Position numbers and translations under genes: made by a program
Source of the DNA: an uncultured Bacilli bacterium
Lineage (GTDB): Bacteria > Bacillota_I > Bacilli_A > RF39 > UBA660
DNA: 64,000 nt
Assembly: GCA_949425635.1 (NCBI GenBank)
Contig: CASPWD010000001.1
Coordinates: 310,001 to 374,000, forward strand
Direction of reading: 5' to 3'
Shown here: in pieces, positions 9,404-18,185 of the stretch
How positions within the stretch are numbered: position 1 is the first letter of the stretch
Layout: each line of letters starts with the position of its first letter
Notes under the pieces: generated by a model
Seen by the model: the letters and a program-made list of their open reading frames with translations, nothing else
Told to the model about the DNA's origin: nothing
Databases searched by the model: none

Positions 9404-9774
9404 TTTTGCTTTAAACATTCTTTGTGATAATAACTCTCTAATTCACTATTTAAAATATTAAACACACTGTTGTATAAAACTTCGTGAGCCTTATTAGCTA
9501 TTTCCCAAGCATCACCAAGTTTCATTGAAGTTCCAAATACATCATCAATATATTTATCTTTCTTTACCATATCCCAATCAACTTCATCATACTTTTCTTT
9601 TAAACTACAATCGATTTTATCAATATTTTCATCTAGCTCCTCAATAAGTTTAATCAATACTATCATTTCTTCCTTTTCATAAAAATATTCTTCATCTTTA
9701 CCTTTAGTTAGTATATGTAGTTCATTTAAAATAGATAAAATTCTTTCTATTGATACTAAGTCTTTATTATTCAT
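9382..9774 (-). CDS. Small helical protein of unknown function
   Basis: I do not recognise this 130-residue protein. It is acidic, almost entirely helical by appearance, with no signal peptide or membrane segment, so it is probably cytoplasmic. The ATG at 9774 is chosen because GAGGTG precedes it; the longer frame from 9789 would place the ribosome binding site inside the gene. It sits on the opposite strand between gap and pgk, diverging from pgk across about 120 bases, and has its own terminator. Codon and base use look like the neighbours. No function is proposed. Confidence 0.7.
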   Translation of the reverse strand: MNNKDLVSIERILSILNELHILTKGKDEEYFYEKEEMIVLIKLIEELDENIDKIDCSLKEKYDEVDWDMVKKDKYIDDVFGTSMKLGDAWEIANKAHEVLYNSVFNILNSELESYYHKECLKQKKVFNNE

Positions 9775-9850
9775 GATTACACCTCGCATTCATTTTATCA
9801 TCTTCCATAAAAACTTAACATATTTTTGTGTAAAGATAAGTCTTAATAAA

Positions 9851-9879
9851 TTGAACATAATTTAACGTTAATTTATAAT
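9851..9879 (+). promoter_or_regulatory. Promoter of pgk-tpiA
   Basis: TTGAAC (9851-9856) and TATAAT (9874-9879) are 17 bases apart, close ahead of AAAAAAGGTG and the pgk ATG. Confidence 0.7.
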
Positions 9880-9895
9880 AAAAAAAGGTGATGAT

Positions 9896-11095
9896 ATGAA
9901 AACTAGAATTCAAGACTTAGATGTAAGAAATAAAAGAGTATTACTAAGATGTGATTTTAATGTTCCTATCAAAGATGGAGTAATCCTAGATGATAGTAAA
10001 ATAATCGCCGCACTTAACACTATAGAATATTTAATAAAACAAAATGCTAAAATAATTATTTTGTCTCATTTTGGTAAAGTAAAAAGTGAAAGTGATAAAG
10101 AAAAAAATTCGTTAGCAGTTGTAGCTGCACATTTACAAAAGTTAGTATCAACCAAGGTTATCTTTTCAAAACAACCAAGAAGTTTATTCTTAGAAGCTAA
10201 AATAGCAGAAATGAACCCTGGTGAAATAATGGTTTTAGAAAACACTCGTTTTGAAGATGTTCCTACAAAATTAGAAAGTGGAAACGATCCTCAACTCGCA
10301 ATGTATTGGGCTGGTTTAGCAGACATATTCTGTTTAGATGCATTTGGCTCTGCTCACAGATGTCATGCATCAACACATGGAGTAGCTAAGTATATTCCAA
10401 GTTGCATAGGTTTTCTTGTTCAACACGAAATACAAATGTTAGACCAGTATATTTTTGGAGCTGCACATCCATTCACAATTGTTATGGGTGGAGCAAAGGT
10501 TGAAGATAAAGTAGAATTAATAGAATCTCTACTACCTAGATGTGATCATCTTCTATTAACAGGAGGAATTGCTAATTCATGTTTAGCAGTTCTAGGTTTT
10601 AATGTTGGAAATTCTATAAGAACAACAGATCCTGAAATAATGTTAAAGTTAAAAGATATCTTAATACAATATAAAGATAAAATAATGTTACCTATTGATG
10701 TCATAATTGGTCGTGTTTATAATGATGATTTTATTGAACATGTCAATATTAATAATGTTAAAGATGACGATATTATATATGATATAGGTATGAAAACGAT
10801 TTATAAATTCAAAGATATAATCGATAAATCTAAAACAATTTTTGTAAATGGTACAGCTGGAAAATATGAAGATATAAAATATGCCACAGGAACACGTGAA
10901 TTACTTGAAATGATTACAAAATCTAATGCTATCAAAATTGTTGGTGGTGGAGATGGAGTAAGTGCAGTTAAGCATTTTAAACTAGAGGAAAAATTCACTT
11001 TCCTTTCAACAGGTGGAGGAGCAACTTTAGAATATATTATTAATGGTAGTCTCCCAGCTATCGAAAATATTACAGATAAAGAAGTAACTGAGTAA
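9896..11095 (+). CDS. pgk: Phosphoglycerate kinase, divergent
   Basis: Phosphoglycerate kinase makes ATP from 1,3-bisphosphoglycerate in glycolysis. The 399 residues match the family length. Seen motifs are RCDFNVP (18-24), LENTRF, DAFGSAHRCHAS, GGAKVEDKV and STGGGATLEYI, so most substrate Arg and Lys residues are present. Odd points: the usual HLGRP is SHFGKV, the nucleotide loop NGPMGVFE is NGTAGKYED, and GGGDS is GGGDG. These changes lie around the nucleotide site. The enzyme may still work, but it is more diverged than the gap gene beside it. tpiA follows after 14 bases and is surely cotranscribed. Confidence 0.9.
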   Translation: MKTRIQDLDVRNKRVLLRCDFNVPIKDGVILDDSKIIAALNTIEYLIKQNAKIIILSHFGKVKSESDKEKNSLAVVAAHLQKLVSTKVIFSKQPRSLFLEAKIAEMNPGEIMVLENTRFEDVPTKLESGNDPQLAMYWAGLADIFCLDAFGSAHRCHASTHGVAKYIPSCIGFLVQHEIQMLDQYIFGAAHPFTIVMGGAKVEDKVELIESLLPRCDHLLLTGGIANSCLAVLGFNVGNSIRTTDPEIMLKLKDILIQYKDKIMLPIDVIIGRVYNDDFIEHVNINNVKDDDIIYDIGMKTIYKFKDIIDKSKTIFVNGTAGKYEDIKYATGTRELLEMITKSNAIKIVGGGDGVSAVKHFKLEEKFTFLSTGGGATLEYIINGSLPAIENITDKEVTE

Positions 11096-11109
11096 AAGAA
11101 GAGATTGAT

Positions 11110-11841
11110 ATGAAATATTTGATATGTAATTTAAAAGCCAACAAGAAAAAAGATGAACTTATTAAATATGAGAAGGAGTTAAGCAGTATAAATAAAAGCT
11201 CTAATATAGAACTTATAGTCTGTCCATCAACTCCTTTTTTATTCTTGTTTCAAAACGAAAATTATGAATTAGGAAGTCAAGATTTGTCAAAATTTAATGA
11301 AGGACCTTATACAGGCGAAAATACAGCAGAACAACTATCTTCATTAAATGTTAGATATGCTTTAATTGGTCATAGTGAAAGAAGAATATACTTTCATGAA
11401 GAGGAAGAAACAATTATTGAAAAAATCAAAAGAGCTTATCATAGTCATATTCGTCCAATATATTTTATTGGTGAAACAAAAGAAGAAAAAAACAATAATC
11501 AAACCTACAAAACTTTAGAAAAACAAATTGCTCATATTATTAATGAAGTTCCTGATTATAAAAGAGAAAAGATGATATTGGTATATGAACCAGTTTGGGC
11601 AATTGGCACAGGTGAAGTTCCAAATTATGATGAAATGTCTGAAACAATTATGTTCATTAAGAAAATAGTAAATGCTTACTATGGTCTTAGCTTGCCTGTT
11701 TTATATGGCGGCAGTGTTAATGAAACAAACATAGAAAAATTATCATCTATTCAAGAAATAGATGGTTTAATATTGGGAGAAAGTTCAAAAAACGTCCAAA
11801 TTATACAAGATATATACAATATTTATCAAAAAAACATATAA
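11110..11841 (+). CDS. tpiA: Triosephosphate isomerase
   Basis: This cytoplasmic enzyme interconverts dihydroxyacetone phosphate and glyceraldehyde 3-phosphate. The 243 residues are slightly short for the family (about 250). The catalytic set is complete: Lys9 in CNLKAN (normally NWKMN), His88 in GHSERR, Glu160 in YEPVWAIGTG, and the phosphate loop YGGSVN near 199. The divergence of the N-terminal motif parallels that of pgk just upstream, with which it forms an operon (14-base gap). The next gene, spo0A-like, begins 162 bases later behind a possible separate promoter. Confidence 0.93.
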   Translation: MKYLICNLKANKKKDELIKYEKELSSINKSSNIELIVCPSTPFLFLFQNENYELGSQDLSKFNEGPYTGENTAEQLSSLNVRYALIGHSERRIYFHEEEETIIEKIKRAYHSHIRPIYFIGETKEEKNNNQTYKTLEKQIAHIINEVPDYKREKMILVYEPVWAIGTGEVPNYDEMSETIMFIKKIVNAYYGLSLPVLYGGSVNETNIEKLSSIQEIDGLILGESSKNVQIIQDIYNIYQKNI

Positions 11842-11850
11842 CTCGACAAA
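11842..11850 (-). promoter_or_regulatory. Possible 0A-box (Spo0A-type binding site)
   Basis: Read on the minus strand the sequence is TTTGTCGAG, one base from the TTTGTCGAA form of the Spo0A box. It lies about 40 bases ahead of a TATAAT (11891-11896) that could serve the Spo0A-like gene, so autoregulation is possible. A nine-base match in AT-rich DNA may be chance. Confidence 0.3.
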
Positions 11851-12003
11851 ATATAACATAAATCAAATAATCTATCTAATAAAATATTTTTATAATAAAG
11901 TAGTTAAAGGAGTAAAGCAAAAAGGTAGATAGTTAAATACAATTACCAAGACAATATTGAAGTAAAATGCGTTAAACAAAATACAATAGAAAGAGAAAAA
12001 ACT

Positions 12004-12768
12004 ATGAGAAACAATATTAATACGTTGGTAGTATGTAGTACAGATGAAATAAACAGACTTAAAGAAGAAGTATCCAAAATAACGACTGAAATCAACATAA
12101 AATATACTGCAAGTAATTATAAGGAAGCCTTAACTATTATTAATGATCCATCTATAGAATTAGATGCAATCATTGTTGATGGAACGATTCAAAATAATAA
12201 TATGCTAGCTTTTTTAACTGGTTATAACAATACAGCATTATTATCTAGAACTATAATAATTGATAACATTAAGCTAGATTGTTATAATTTAACATCTTCT
12301 GACTATCAAATATTTAATATTATTCCTAAAAATTATAAAATTGAAGAATTAATTATTTCTTTAAAGGAAATAAAGAGTAAACAAGAGAAATATAATTTTC
12401 TTAAAATTTCTATTTATGATAAAGTTGCCGAAATATTAAAGAAATTAGGTATAGCACCTGATAAGAATGGATTTCATTATTTAAGAAAAGCAATTTATGA
12501 ATGTTATATGAATCCATCCTTGCTAACTTCGATAACGAAAGAAATATATCCTATGCTTGCAGATTCCTTTGGTAAGAAAGCTAGTTGCATTGAACGTTCA
12601 ATAAGAAGTGCAATAGAAACAGGCTGGGATAGAGGCAACTATGAGTATTCAAGCGAATTATTTTCTAATTGCGTAGATTATTATTATAAAACAAAACCTA
12701 CAAATGGTGAATTTATTGCGATTATAGTAGATAAAATAATGATGGAAGAGGGAAGAACTAATTATTAA
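12004..12768 (+). CDS. Spo0A-like response regulator with a divergent receiver domain
   Basis: The C-terminal half (about 135-254) is clearly of the Spo0A DNA-binding type: SITKEIYPMLADSF, SCIERSIRSAIETGWDRG (194-211) and KPTNGEFIAIIVDK match the family closely. The N-terminal 125 residues have receiver-domain size and rhythm; Asp59 (IIVDG) aligns with the phosphorylated Asp and Lys109 with the conserved Lys, but the N-terminal acidic pair is reduced to STDE and the rest is unlike normal receivers. In spore formers Spo0A is the master regulator of sporulation entry. No other sporulation gene is in this window, so sporulation is not claimed. It lies between tpiA and the gpmI homologue, an unusual setting. 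Confidence 0.85.
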   Translation: MRNNINTLVVCSTDEINRLKEEVSKITTEINIKYTASNYKEALTIINDPSIELDAIIVDGTIQNNNMLAFLTGYNNTALLSRTIIIDNIKLDCYNLTSSDYQIFNIIPKNYKIEELIISLKEIKSKQEKYNFLKISIYDKVAEILKKLGIAPDKNGFHYLRKAIYECYMNPSLLTSITKEIYPMLADSFGKKASCIERSIRSAIETGWDRGNYEYSSELFSNCVDYYYKTKPTNGEFIAIIVDKIMMEEGRTNY

Positions 12769-12828
12769 TACATTCCTATACCCTTCAAATAATATAAAAT
12801 AATTAGTAAAAATGAAGTAAAATCAAAT

Positions 12829-12860
12829 AAATTACGAGAACCCTTGTAATTTCTTTTTTT
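12829..12860 (+). terminator. Terminator after the Spo0A-like gene
   Basis: AAATTAC (12829-12835) pairs with GTAATTT (12846-12852) and is followed by CTTTTTTTT. It overlaps the promoter proposed for the next gene. Confidence 0.75.
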
Positions 12861-12873
12861 TATGTGCTATGAT
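12845..12873 (+). promoter_or_regulatory. Promoter of the gpmI homologue, embedded in the preceding terminator
   Basis: TTGTAA (12845-12850) and TATGAT (12868-12873) are 17 bases apart, with TGC making an extended -10. The -35 lies in the 3' arm of the terminator hairpin. The transcript leader would be very short. Confidence 0.45.
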
Positions 12874-12892
12874 GTTATTAGGAGAATAAAAT

Positions 12893-14407
12893 ATGAAGAA
12901 AATATTAACAATTATCCTTGATGGTTTTGGCATGCGTGAGGATATATATGGCAATGCTGTAAAAAATGCTGGTATGAATAACTTCATAGATTTATGGAAT
13001 AACTATCCCCATTGTCTTCTTAAAGCTAATGGTCAATATGTTGGATTACCAGAAAAACAATGTAGTAATAGTAGTCATGGCCACGAAATAATTGGTGCGG
13101 GCCGTCAAATTAATAATAAATTAACCGAATTAAATGACGTTTTTAAAAATGATAATTTAAAATATAATAAAAAATATAATGCGATGCTTGAATATTTAAA
13201 ACATAATCATTCTTGTAATCTACATATTGTTCATTTAATATCTGATGGTGGAATTTCTTCACATATAGATCATTTGAAGTTTTTTTTAAGTGAACTACAA
13301 AAAATAAAATTAGAAAATAATATTTATCTTCATCTTATTGCAGACGGAAGAGATTCAAATAAATATAGCGTTTGTGAATTTATAAGAGAAATTCAGGGAA
13401 AAATATCTAATAACATATATTTATCATCTGTATGTGGTAGATACTATGCCTTAGATGAGACAAAAGATTATAAAAGAACAAAAATGTTTTATGATTTATT
13501 ATTTGATGGACGTGGAGTAAATGCAACAAACTTACCACGAGTAATTAAAAAATGTTACGAAAAAAAATTATCAGACGAATATTTGCCCCCATTAAAAACA
13601 AAAGATTTTATTCCAGTCGAAAATAATGATGTTTTAATGTTGTTAAACTTTAGTAAAGAAAATCAAACTCAAATCCTAGACTCGATATGTAAAAAGGATT
13701 TCGTTGATTTTAATAATTATTCTATGAATATACATGTATATAGTTTATATGAAATAGATTCATCTATTAATAGCAATTACTTTTTTGAAACTCCTATATA
13801 CAATAGAACTCTTGCAGAATACTTATCTGAATTGGGCTTATCACAAGCACATATATATGAAACAATTAAAGCCCCATCAATGCGCTATTATTTAAATGGA
13901 AAAAGAAATTTAAAACTTGAAAATTGTGATACATATAGTATTGACTCTCCTTGTGTAGATTCTTTTGATATGAAACCAGAAATGAATTCATTATCAATTG
14001 CAAAAACTATAATTAAATGTATGGAAAAAGATTATGACTTCATTATAGCTAACTTTGCTAATCCAGATGAAGTGGGTCATACTGGCAATTATCAAGCGAC
14101 AATAAATGGCCTTCAGGCTGTTGATGTCTGCTTAGGAAAAATTCTTGAAGTTGCTGAAGAAAATTTCTATAAAGTAGTGATTACTTCTGGACACGCAAAA
14201 GCAGATACGATTATAGATAGACAAAATAATATAGTAACCAAAAATACTCTAAGCCCAGTTCCTTTAATTATTGCCGATAAAAAGATAAAATTAAAAAATG
14301 GTGTTTTAACTAGTTTTGCTCCAACTTTATTACAATATATGGATATTGCTATTCCTAAAGAAATGAAAGATACAGAAATTCTAATTGAAAAAGCTAAAAA
14401 AGAATAA
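12893..14407 (+). CDS. Phosphoglycerate mutase (iPGM) homologue with several active-site residues lost
   Basis: The 504-residue length and motifs ILDGFG (Asp10), NSSHGH (Ser60), SDGG, ADGRD (151-154), GRYYALD, ETIK (Lys326), ANPDEVGHTGN (Asp392, His396) place it in the cofactor-independent 2,3-phosphoglycerate mutase family. Compared with family motifs known to me, important residues are changed: substrate His to Ser122, substrate Arg to Glu189, the NFRxDR arginines to Ser254 and Asn257, the metal Asp of ADHGN to Gly433, and the metal His before NPVP to Asn451. Catalysis of the normal 3PG/2PG reaction is therefore doubtful. It may be a regulatory or neofunctionalised paralogue, and a true mutase would then lie elsewhere. 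Confidence 0.85.
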   Translation: MKKILTIILDGFGMREDIYGNAVKNAGMNNFIDLWNNYPHCLLKANGQYVGLPEKQCSNSSHGHEIIGAGRQINNKLTELNDVFKNDNLKYNKKYNAMLEYLKHNHSCNLHIVHLISDGGISSHIDHLKFFLSELQKIKLENNIYLHLIADGRDSNKYSVCEFIREIQGKISNNIYLSSVCGRYYALDETKDYKRTKMFYDLLFDGRGVNATNLPRVIKKCYEKKLSDEYLPPLKTKDFIPVENNDVLMLLNFSKENQTQILDSICKKDFVDFNNYSMNIHVYSLYEIDSSINSNYFFETPIYNRTLAEYLSELGLSQAHIYETIKAPSMRYYLNGKRNLKLENCDTYSIDSPCVDSFDMKPEMNSLSIAKTIIKCMEKDYDFIIANFANPDEVGHTGNYQATINGLQAVDVCLGKILEVAEENFYKVVITSGHAKADTIIDRQNNIVTKNTLSPVPLIIADKKIKLKNGVLTSFAPTLLQYMDIAIPKEMKDTEILIEKAKKE

Positions 14408-14444
14408 AATAAATACAAAAATAATACTAAAATAAATCCTAAAT

Positions 14445-14473
14445 AAAAAGTGACTTGACATAGTCACTTTTTT
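14445..14473 (+). terminator. Terminator after the gpmI homologue
   Basis: AAAAAGTGAC (14445-14454) pairs with GTCACTTTTT (14463-14472) around an eight-base loop, ending in T residues. Confidence 0.88.
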
Positions 14474-14509
14474 AAAATTCAAAAAAAATCAAAAAAAATC
14501 AAGTTTTTC

Positions 14510-14538
14510 TTGCATTTTTTCAGGGGTTAGGCTATAAT
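14510..14538 (+). promoter_or_regulatory. Promoter of the ribosomal protein operon
   Basis: TTGCAT (14510-14515) and a perfect TATAAT (14533-14538) are separated by exactly 17 bases. The expected start near 14545 leaves a leader of about 128 bases before rpsJ. Confidence 0.85.
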
Positions 14539-14544
14539 GGAAAC

Positions 14545-14672
14545 TGTATGACTGCTTAGATGTGTGAGGTTGCCGATACACTAGGAGATGTTGTTGAACA
14601 ATTTCTGAAAAGTGTCGGGTAATTCATTACGGAGCGAGCCTATACTAGATATAGACGAAGGGAGGACATATA
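14545..14672 (+). promoter_or_regulatory. Structured 5' leader of the S10 operon
   Basis: The leader can fold into a stem CCGATACACT (14573-14582) with AGTGTCGG (14611-14618), containing an inner TTGT/ACAA plus AGA/TCT hairpin (14586-14606), and then a small CTATA/TATAG hairpin (14640-14654) directly before AGGGAGG (14659-14665). S10 operons are known to be controlled through their leaders by ribosomal protein L4 in some bacteria, so feedback control is plausible here. The fold is drawn by eye and has not been tested by covariation. Confidence 0.6.
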
Positions 14673-14978
14673 ATGTCAAGTAACAAAGTTCGTATTACTC
14701 TTAAAGCTTACGATCATAGAGTTTTAGATCTAGCTTGCGGAAGAATAGTTGAAACTGTTAAAAGAACTGGGGGAGAAGTTGTTGGTCCAGTGCCTCTACC
14801 TACTGATGTAGAAAAGGTTACTGTATTAAGATCTGTACATAAGTACAAAGATTCAAGAGAACAATTCGAAAGTCGTACTCATAAAAGACTTATCGATATT
14901 AAAAACCCTACAAAAGAAACTGTTGAAGCACTTGCTCACTTAGATATTCCAAGTGGTGTTGCTATTAACATAAAATAA
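14673..14978 (+). CDS. rpsJ: 30S ribosomal protein S10
   Basis: S10 is part of the 30S head and also acts in transcription antitermination as NusE. At 101 residues it is the usual size and shows the conserved [13 protein letters not shown] start and the PLPT loop near 42-45, plus RTHKRLIDI near 68. It is the first gene of the S10-spc-alpha cluster, behind a strong promoter, a structured leader and an AGGGAGG ribosome binding site. rplC follows after 24 bases. Confidence 0.97.
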   Translation: MSSNKVRITLKAYDHRVLDLACGRIVETVKRTGGEVVGPVPLPTDVEKVTVLRSVHKYKDSREQFESRTHKRLIDIKNPTKETVEALAHLDIPSGVAINIK

Positions 14979-15002
14979 TAAAATATATACGGAGGTAAAG
15001 AA

Positions 15003-15773
15003 ATGAAAGGAATCTTAGGACGTAAAGTCGGAATGACTCAAGTCTTCACAAAAGATGGAAAACTTGTTCCTGTAACTGTTGTTTCTGTAGAACCTAATGT
15101 TGTTACTCAAGTTAAAACAACTGAAACAGATGGTTATAATGCAATTCAATTAGCTACAGTTGACAAGAAAGCTAAGAATGCTACTAAAGCTAGCATTGGT
15201 CATGCTAAAAAAGCAAACACAACTCCTAAGCGCTACTTAAAAGAAATTCGTGATTACGAAGGTACTTATAACTTAGGAGATACAATTAGCGCTGACGTTT
15301 TCACTGCTGGTGAATATGTTGACGTTACTGGTACTAGTAAAGGTCATGGTACTCAAGGTGTAATCAAACGTTGGAATCAATCAAGAGGTCCAATGGCTCA
15401 TGGTTCACGTTATCACAGAAGACCTGGTTCAATGGGAACAATGCTACCAATGCACGTTCTTAAAGGTAAAAAATTACCAGGACACATGGGTGTTGAAACT
15501 ACAACAATCCAAAACCTAGAAATTATCGAAGTAAATGCTGCAGAAAATTACATTTTAGTTAGCGGAAATATTCCAGGAGCTAAACAATCTTTAGTTTTAA
15601 TTAGAACAGCTGTTAAGAAAAATGGTTCTGCTGAACCAAAAGAAATCTTAAAATATGTTGAAGAAACAGTTGTTGATGAAGTTGTAGAAAGCGAAACTGT
15701 TGAAGAAGTAGTTGAAGAAACTGCTGAAACTACAGAAGCTGCTACTGAAGAAAACCAAGGAGAAAGTAAGTAA
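15003..15773 (+). CDS. rplC: 50S ribosomal protein L3 with an acidic C-terminal extension
   Basis: L3 binds 23S rRNA near its 3' end, is an early assembly protein and reaches toward the peptidyl transferase centre through a loop ([17 protein letters not shown] region, about 125-145). The core covers about 210 residues, the normal family length of roughly 209. The remaining tail of about 45 residues is very rich in Glu, Val and Thr, with repeated EVVE and EET units, and is not part of standard L3. Such a tail may be lineage-specific; its role is unknown. The start ATG follows GGAGGTAAAG. rplD comes 23 bases later. Confidence 0.96.
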   Translation: MKGILGRKVGMTQVFTKDGKLVPVTVVSVEPNVVTQVKTTETDGYNAIQLATVDKKAKNATKASIGHAKKANTTPKRYLKEIRDYEGTYNLGDTISADVFTAGEYVDVTGTSKGHGTQGVIKRWNQSRGPMAHGSRYHRRPGSMGTMLPMHVLKGKKLPGHMGVETTTIQNLEIIEVNAAENYILVSGNIPGAKQSLVLIRTAVKKNGSAEPKEILKYVEETVVDEVVESETVEEVVEETAETTEAATEENQGESK

Positions 15774-15796
15774 TTTACTTAGAAAGGTGATCTAAT

Positions 15797-16420
15797 ATGG
15801 CAAAAATACAATTAATTAATATAAAAGGCGAAAAACTAAAAGATTTAACATTAGCTGATAATGTATGGAATATCGAAGCAAACGACATCGTTCTAAAAAA
15901 AGCTATCGATTTACAATTAGCTGCAACAAGACAAGGAACTGCAAAAACTAAAACACGTTCTGAAGTTTCTGGTGGTGGAAGAAAACCATGGAGACAAAAA
16001 GGTACAGGTAGAGCTCGTCAAGGTTCTATCAGAGCTACTCAATGGCGTGGAGGTGGAATCGCTGGTGGAGTTACTCCAAGAGATTACACATTCCAAATTA
16101 ATAAGAAAGAAAGAGCTCTTGCTCTTAAGAGTGCTTTAACTCATAAATTCCAAGATAAAGAATTAGTAGTTATCGACTCAATCACATTAGATACATTAAA
16201 AACTAAAGCTGTTAAAGATGTAATGGCAACATTAAAATTAACTGGTAAAGTTTTATTTGTAACTGGTGAAGATAATGAAAACCTATACATGGCAACAAGA
16301 AATTTAGGTTATGCATATAACATTAATGCTAACGAAATCAATTGCTATGACTTAGTAAATGCTGATATCGTTGTTTGTGACGAAAAAGCTGTAGAAGTAA
16401 TTGAAGGGGGACTTAAATAA
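15797..16420 (+). CDS. rplD: 50S ribosomal protein L4
   Basis: L4 is an early-assembling 50S protein whose extended loop lines the nascent peptide exit tunnel. In some bacteria it also represses its own operon at the S10 leader. The 207 residues equal the Bacillus length. The tunnel loop is visible as [19 protein letters not shown] around residues 55-75. The stop codon overlaps the rplW start by one base (TAATG), so the two are translationally coupled. Confidence 0.97.
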   Translation: MAKIQLINIKGEKLKDLTLADNVWNIEANDIVLKKAIDLQLAATRQGTAKTKTRSEVSGGGRKPWRQKGTGRARQGSIRATQWRGGGIAGGVTPRDYTFQINKKERALALKSALTHKFQDKELVVIDSITLDTLKTKAVKDVMATLKLTGKVLFVTGEDNENLYMATRNLGYAYNINANEINCYDLVNADIVVCDEKAVEVIEGGLK

Positions 16421-16698
16421 TGAAAGATTATACTGATATTATTATTGCACCTGTAATTACAGAAAAGGCTGCTATTCAAACAGAAGCAAACGTATATACT
16501 TTCAAAGTAGCTGCTGATGCTAATAAAATAGAAATCAAAAAAGCTATCGAAGAAGCATTTGGTGTAAAAGTTGTTAAAGTTAATACTTTAAACACTAAAT
16601 CAAAAGCCAAAAGAGTTGGAAGATATACTGGAAAAACTAAAACTTATAAAAAAGCGTTCGTTACTTTAGCTGACGGCGACAAAATAGAATTAATATAG
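16420..16698 (+). CDS. rplW: 50S ribosomal protein L23
   Basis: L23 sits at the rim of the exit tunnel and docks trigger factor and SRP. The 92-residue protein has the usual [10 protein letters not shown] start and the basic [21 protein letters not shown] loop region in the C-terminal half. Ribosome binding is provided by AAGGGGG just upstream inside rplD. The next gene, rplB, follows after 15 bases with an AGGAGG site. Confidence 0.96.
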   Translation: MKDYTDIIIAPVITEKAAIQTEANVYTFKVAADANKIEIKKAIEEAFGVKVVKVNTLNTKSKAKRVGRYTGKTKTYKKAFVTLADGDKIELI

Positions 16699-16713
16699 GA
16701 GGGAGAAAGTATT

Positions 16714-17544
16714 ATGGCAATAAAGAATTATAAACCAACGACTAATGGACGTCGTGGTATGACTACTTTAGCAAACAATGAAATAACTACTAACACTCCT
16801 GAAAAATCATTAGTTGTTTCTAAAACTAAAACTGGTGGAAGAAATAACCAAGGTAAAATGACAGTTCGCCACATCGGTGGAGGAGCTAAACAAAAATACA
16901 GAATTATCGATTTTAAAAGAGATAAAGTTGGAGTTACTGGTAAAGTAGCTACTATCGAATATGATCCAAACCGTAATGCAAATATCGCATTAATCAATTA
17001 CAGAGATGGTGAAAAAAGATATATCATCGCTCCAAAAGATTTGAAGGTTGGAACAATTATCGAAGCTGGTGAAAATGCAGATATCAAAACAGGTAATGCA
17101 TTACCACTTAAAAATATTCCAGTTGGTACAACAATTCATTGTATTGAATTAACACCTGGAAAAGGAGCTGCATTATGTAGAGCAGCTGGTACAAGTGCAC
17201 AAATCTTAGGACGTGAAGACAAATATGTTCTTATCAGATTACAATCTGGTGAAACAAGAAAAGTTCTAGGAACTTGTATGGCAACTATCGGAGTAGTTGG
17301 AAATGAAGACTACGAATTAGTAAACTGGGGAAAAGCAGGACGTACACGTCACCTAGGTGTAAGACCTACAAACCGTGGATCTGTTATGAACCCTAATGAC
17401 CACCCACATGGTGGTGGTGAAGGACGTACTCCAGTAGGACGTAAAGCACCAATGACTCCATGGGGTAAAAAAGCTATGGGTGTTAAGACTCGTAGTAGCA
17501 AGAAACAATCTAGCAAGCTAATTGTTAGTCGTAAGAAAAAATAG
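16714..17544 (+). CDS. rplB: 50S ribosomal protein L2
   Basis: L2 is a primary 23S rRNA-binding protein needed for subunit joining and peptidyl transfer. At 276 residues it is standard. The conserved C-terminal segment [16 protein letters not shown], with the functionally important His, is intact near 225-240, followed by the basic tail ending in VSRKKK. The gene sits 13 bases before rpsS in the operon. Confidence 0.97.
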   Translation: MAIKNYKPTTNGRRGMTTLANNEITTNTPEKSLVVSKTKTGGRNNQGKMTVRHIGGGAKQKYRIIDFKRDKVGVTGKVATIEYDPNRNANIALINYRDGEKRYIIAPKDLKVGTIIEAGENADIKTGNALPLKNIPVGTTIHCIELTPGKGAALCRAAGTSAQILGREDKYVLIRLQSGETRKVLGTCMATIGVVGNEDYELVNWGKAGRTRHLGVRPTNRGSVMNPNDHPHGGGEGRTPVGRKAPMTPWGKKAMGVKTRSSKKQSSKLIVSRKKK

Positions 17545-17557
17545 GAGGAAATAAATA

Positions 17558-17821
17558 ATGGCAAGAAGTTTAAAAAAGGGACCATATGTATTCGAAAGAT
17601 TACTTAAAAAGGTTCAAGAATTAAATAAAAATAATAAAAAAGAAGTTATTAAAACTTGGTCTCGTCGTTCAACTATTTATCCTGATTTCATTGGACATAC
17701 AATAGCTGTTCATAATGGTAAAGAATTTATCCCAGTATATATTACTGAAGATATGGTTGGACACAAACTAGGTGAGTTCGCATTAACTCGTAAATTTGGC
17801 GGACATGCTGGACAAAAGTAG
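17558..17821 (+). CDS. rpsS: 30S ribosomal protein S19
   Basis: S19 lies in the 30S head next to S13 and contacts the A-site tRNA region and bridge B1a. The 87-residue protein starts [11 protein letters not shown] and carries [21 protein letters not shown] and [12 protein letters not shown], the classic signatures. It is slightly short at the C-terminus compared with the 92-residue Bacillus protein. It is preceded by AGGAGG and is followed 18 bases later by rplV. Confidence 0.96.
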   Translation: MARSLKKGPYVFERLLKKVQELNKNNKKEVIKTWSRRSTIYPDFIGHTIAVHNGKEFIPVYITEDMVGHKLGEFALTRKFGGHAGQK

Positions 17822-17839
17822 GAAAGGAGATATAAGTAA

Positions 17840-18184
17840 ATGGAAACATACGCAATACATAAAGGTGCTATGATCGCTCCTCGTAAAGCAAGAATGACTC
17901 TTGACTTAGTTAGAGGAAAAGACGTTCAAACTGCACAAGGTATTTTAGAAAATACAAATACTAAAGCAAGCAGATTAATCCTTAAAGTTTTAAATTCTGC
18001 TGTTGCAAACGCTGTAAATAACTTCGGCGCTAATGAATCTGAACTTGTTATCTCTGAATGCTACATCAACCCAGGACAAGTTCTAAAAAGAATCAAATTT
18101 GGTTCAAGAACAAAAGTTGATAGAAGAGATAAGAGAACAAGTCATATTACTGTAAAAGTATCTGATAATAAGGAGGCAAAATAG
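17840..18184 (+). CDS. rplV: 50S ribosomal protein L22
   Basis: L22 spans the 50S and contributes a hairpin to the exit tunnel constriction, a site of macrolide resistance changes. The 114 residues fit the family. It shows the typical [16 protein letters not shown]-terminus and the [22 protein letters not shown] hairpin region split across about 84-105. Start is supported by GGAAAGGAG. Only one base separates it from rpsC. Confidence 0.96.
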   Translation: METYAIHKGAMIAPRKARMTLDLVRGKDVQTAQGILENTNTKASRLILKVLNSAVANAVNNFGANESELVISECYINPGQVLKRIKFGSRTKVDRRDKRTSHITVKVSDNKEAK

Positions 18185-18185
18185 T

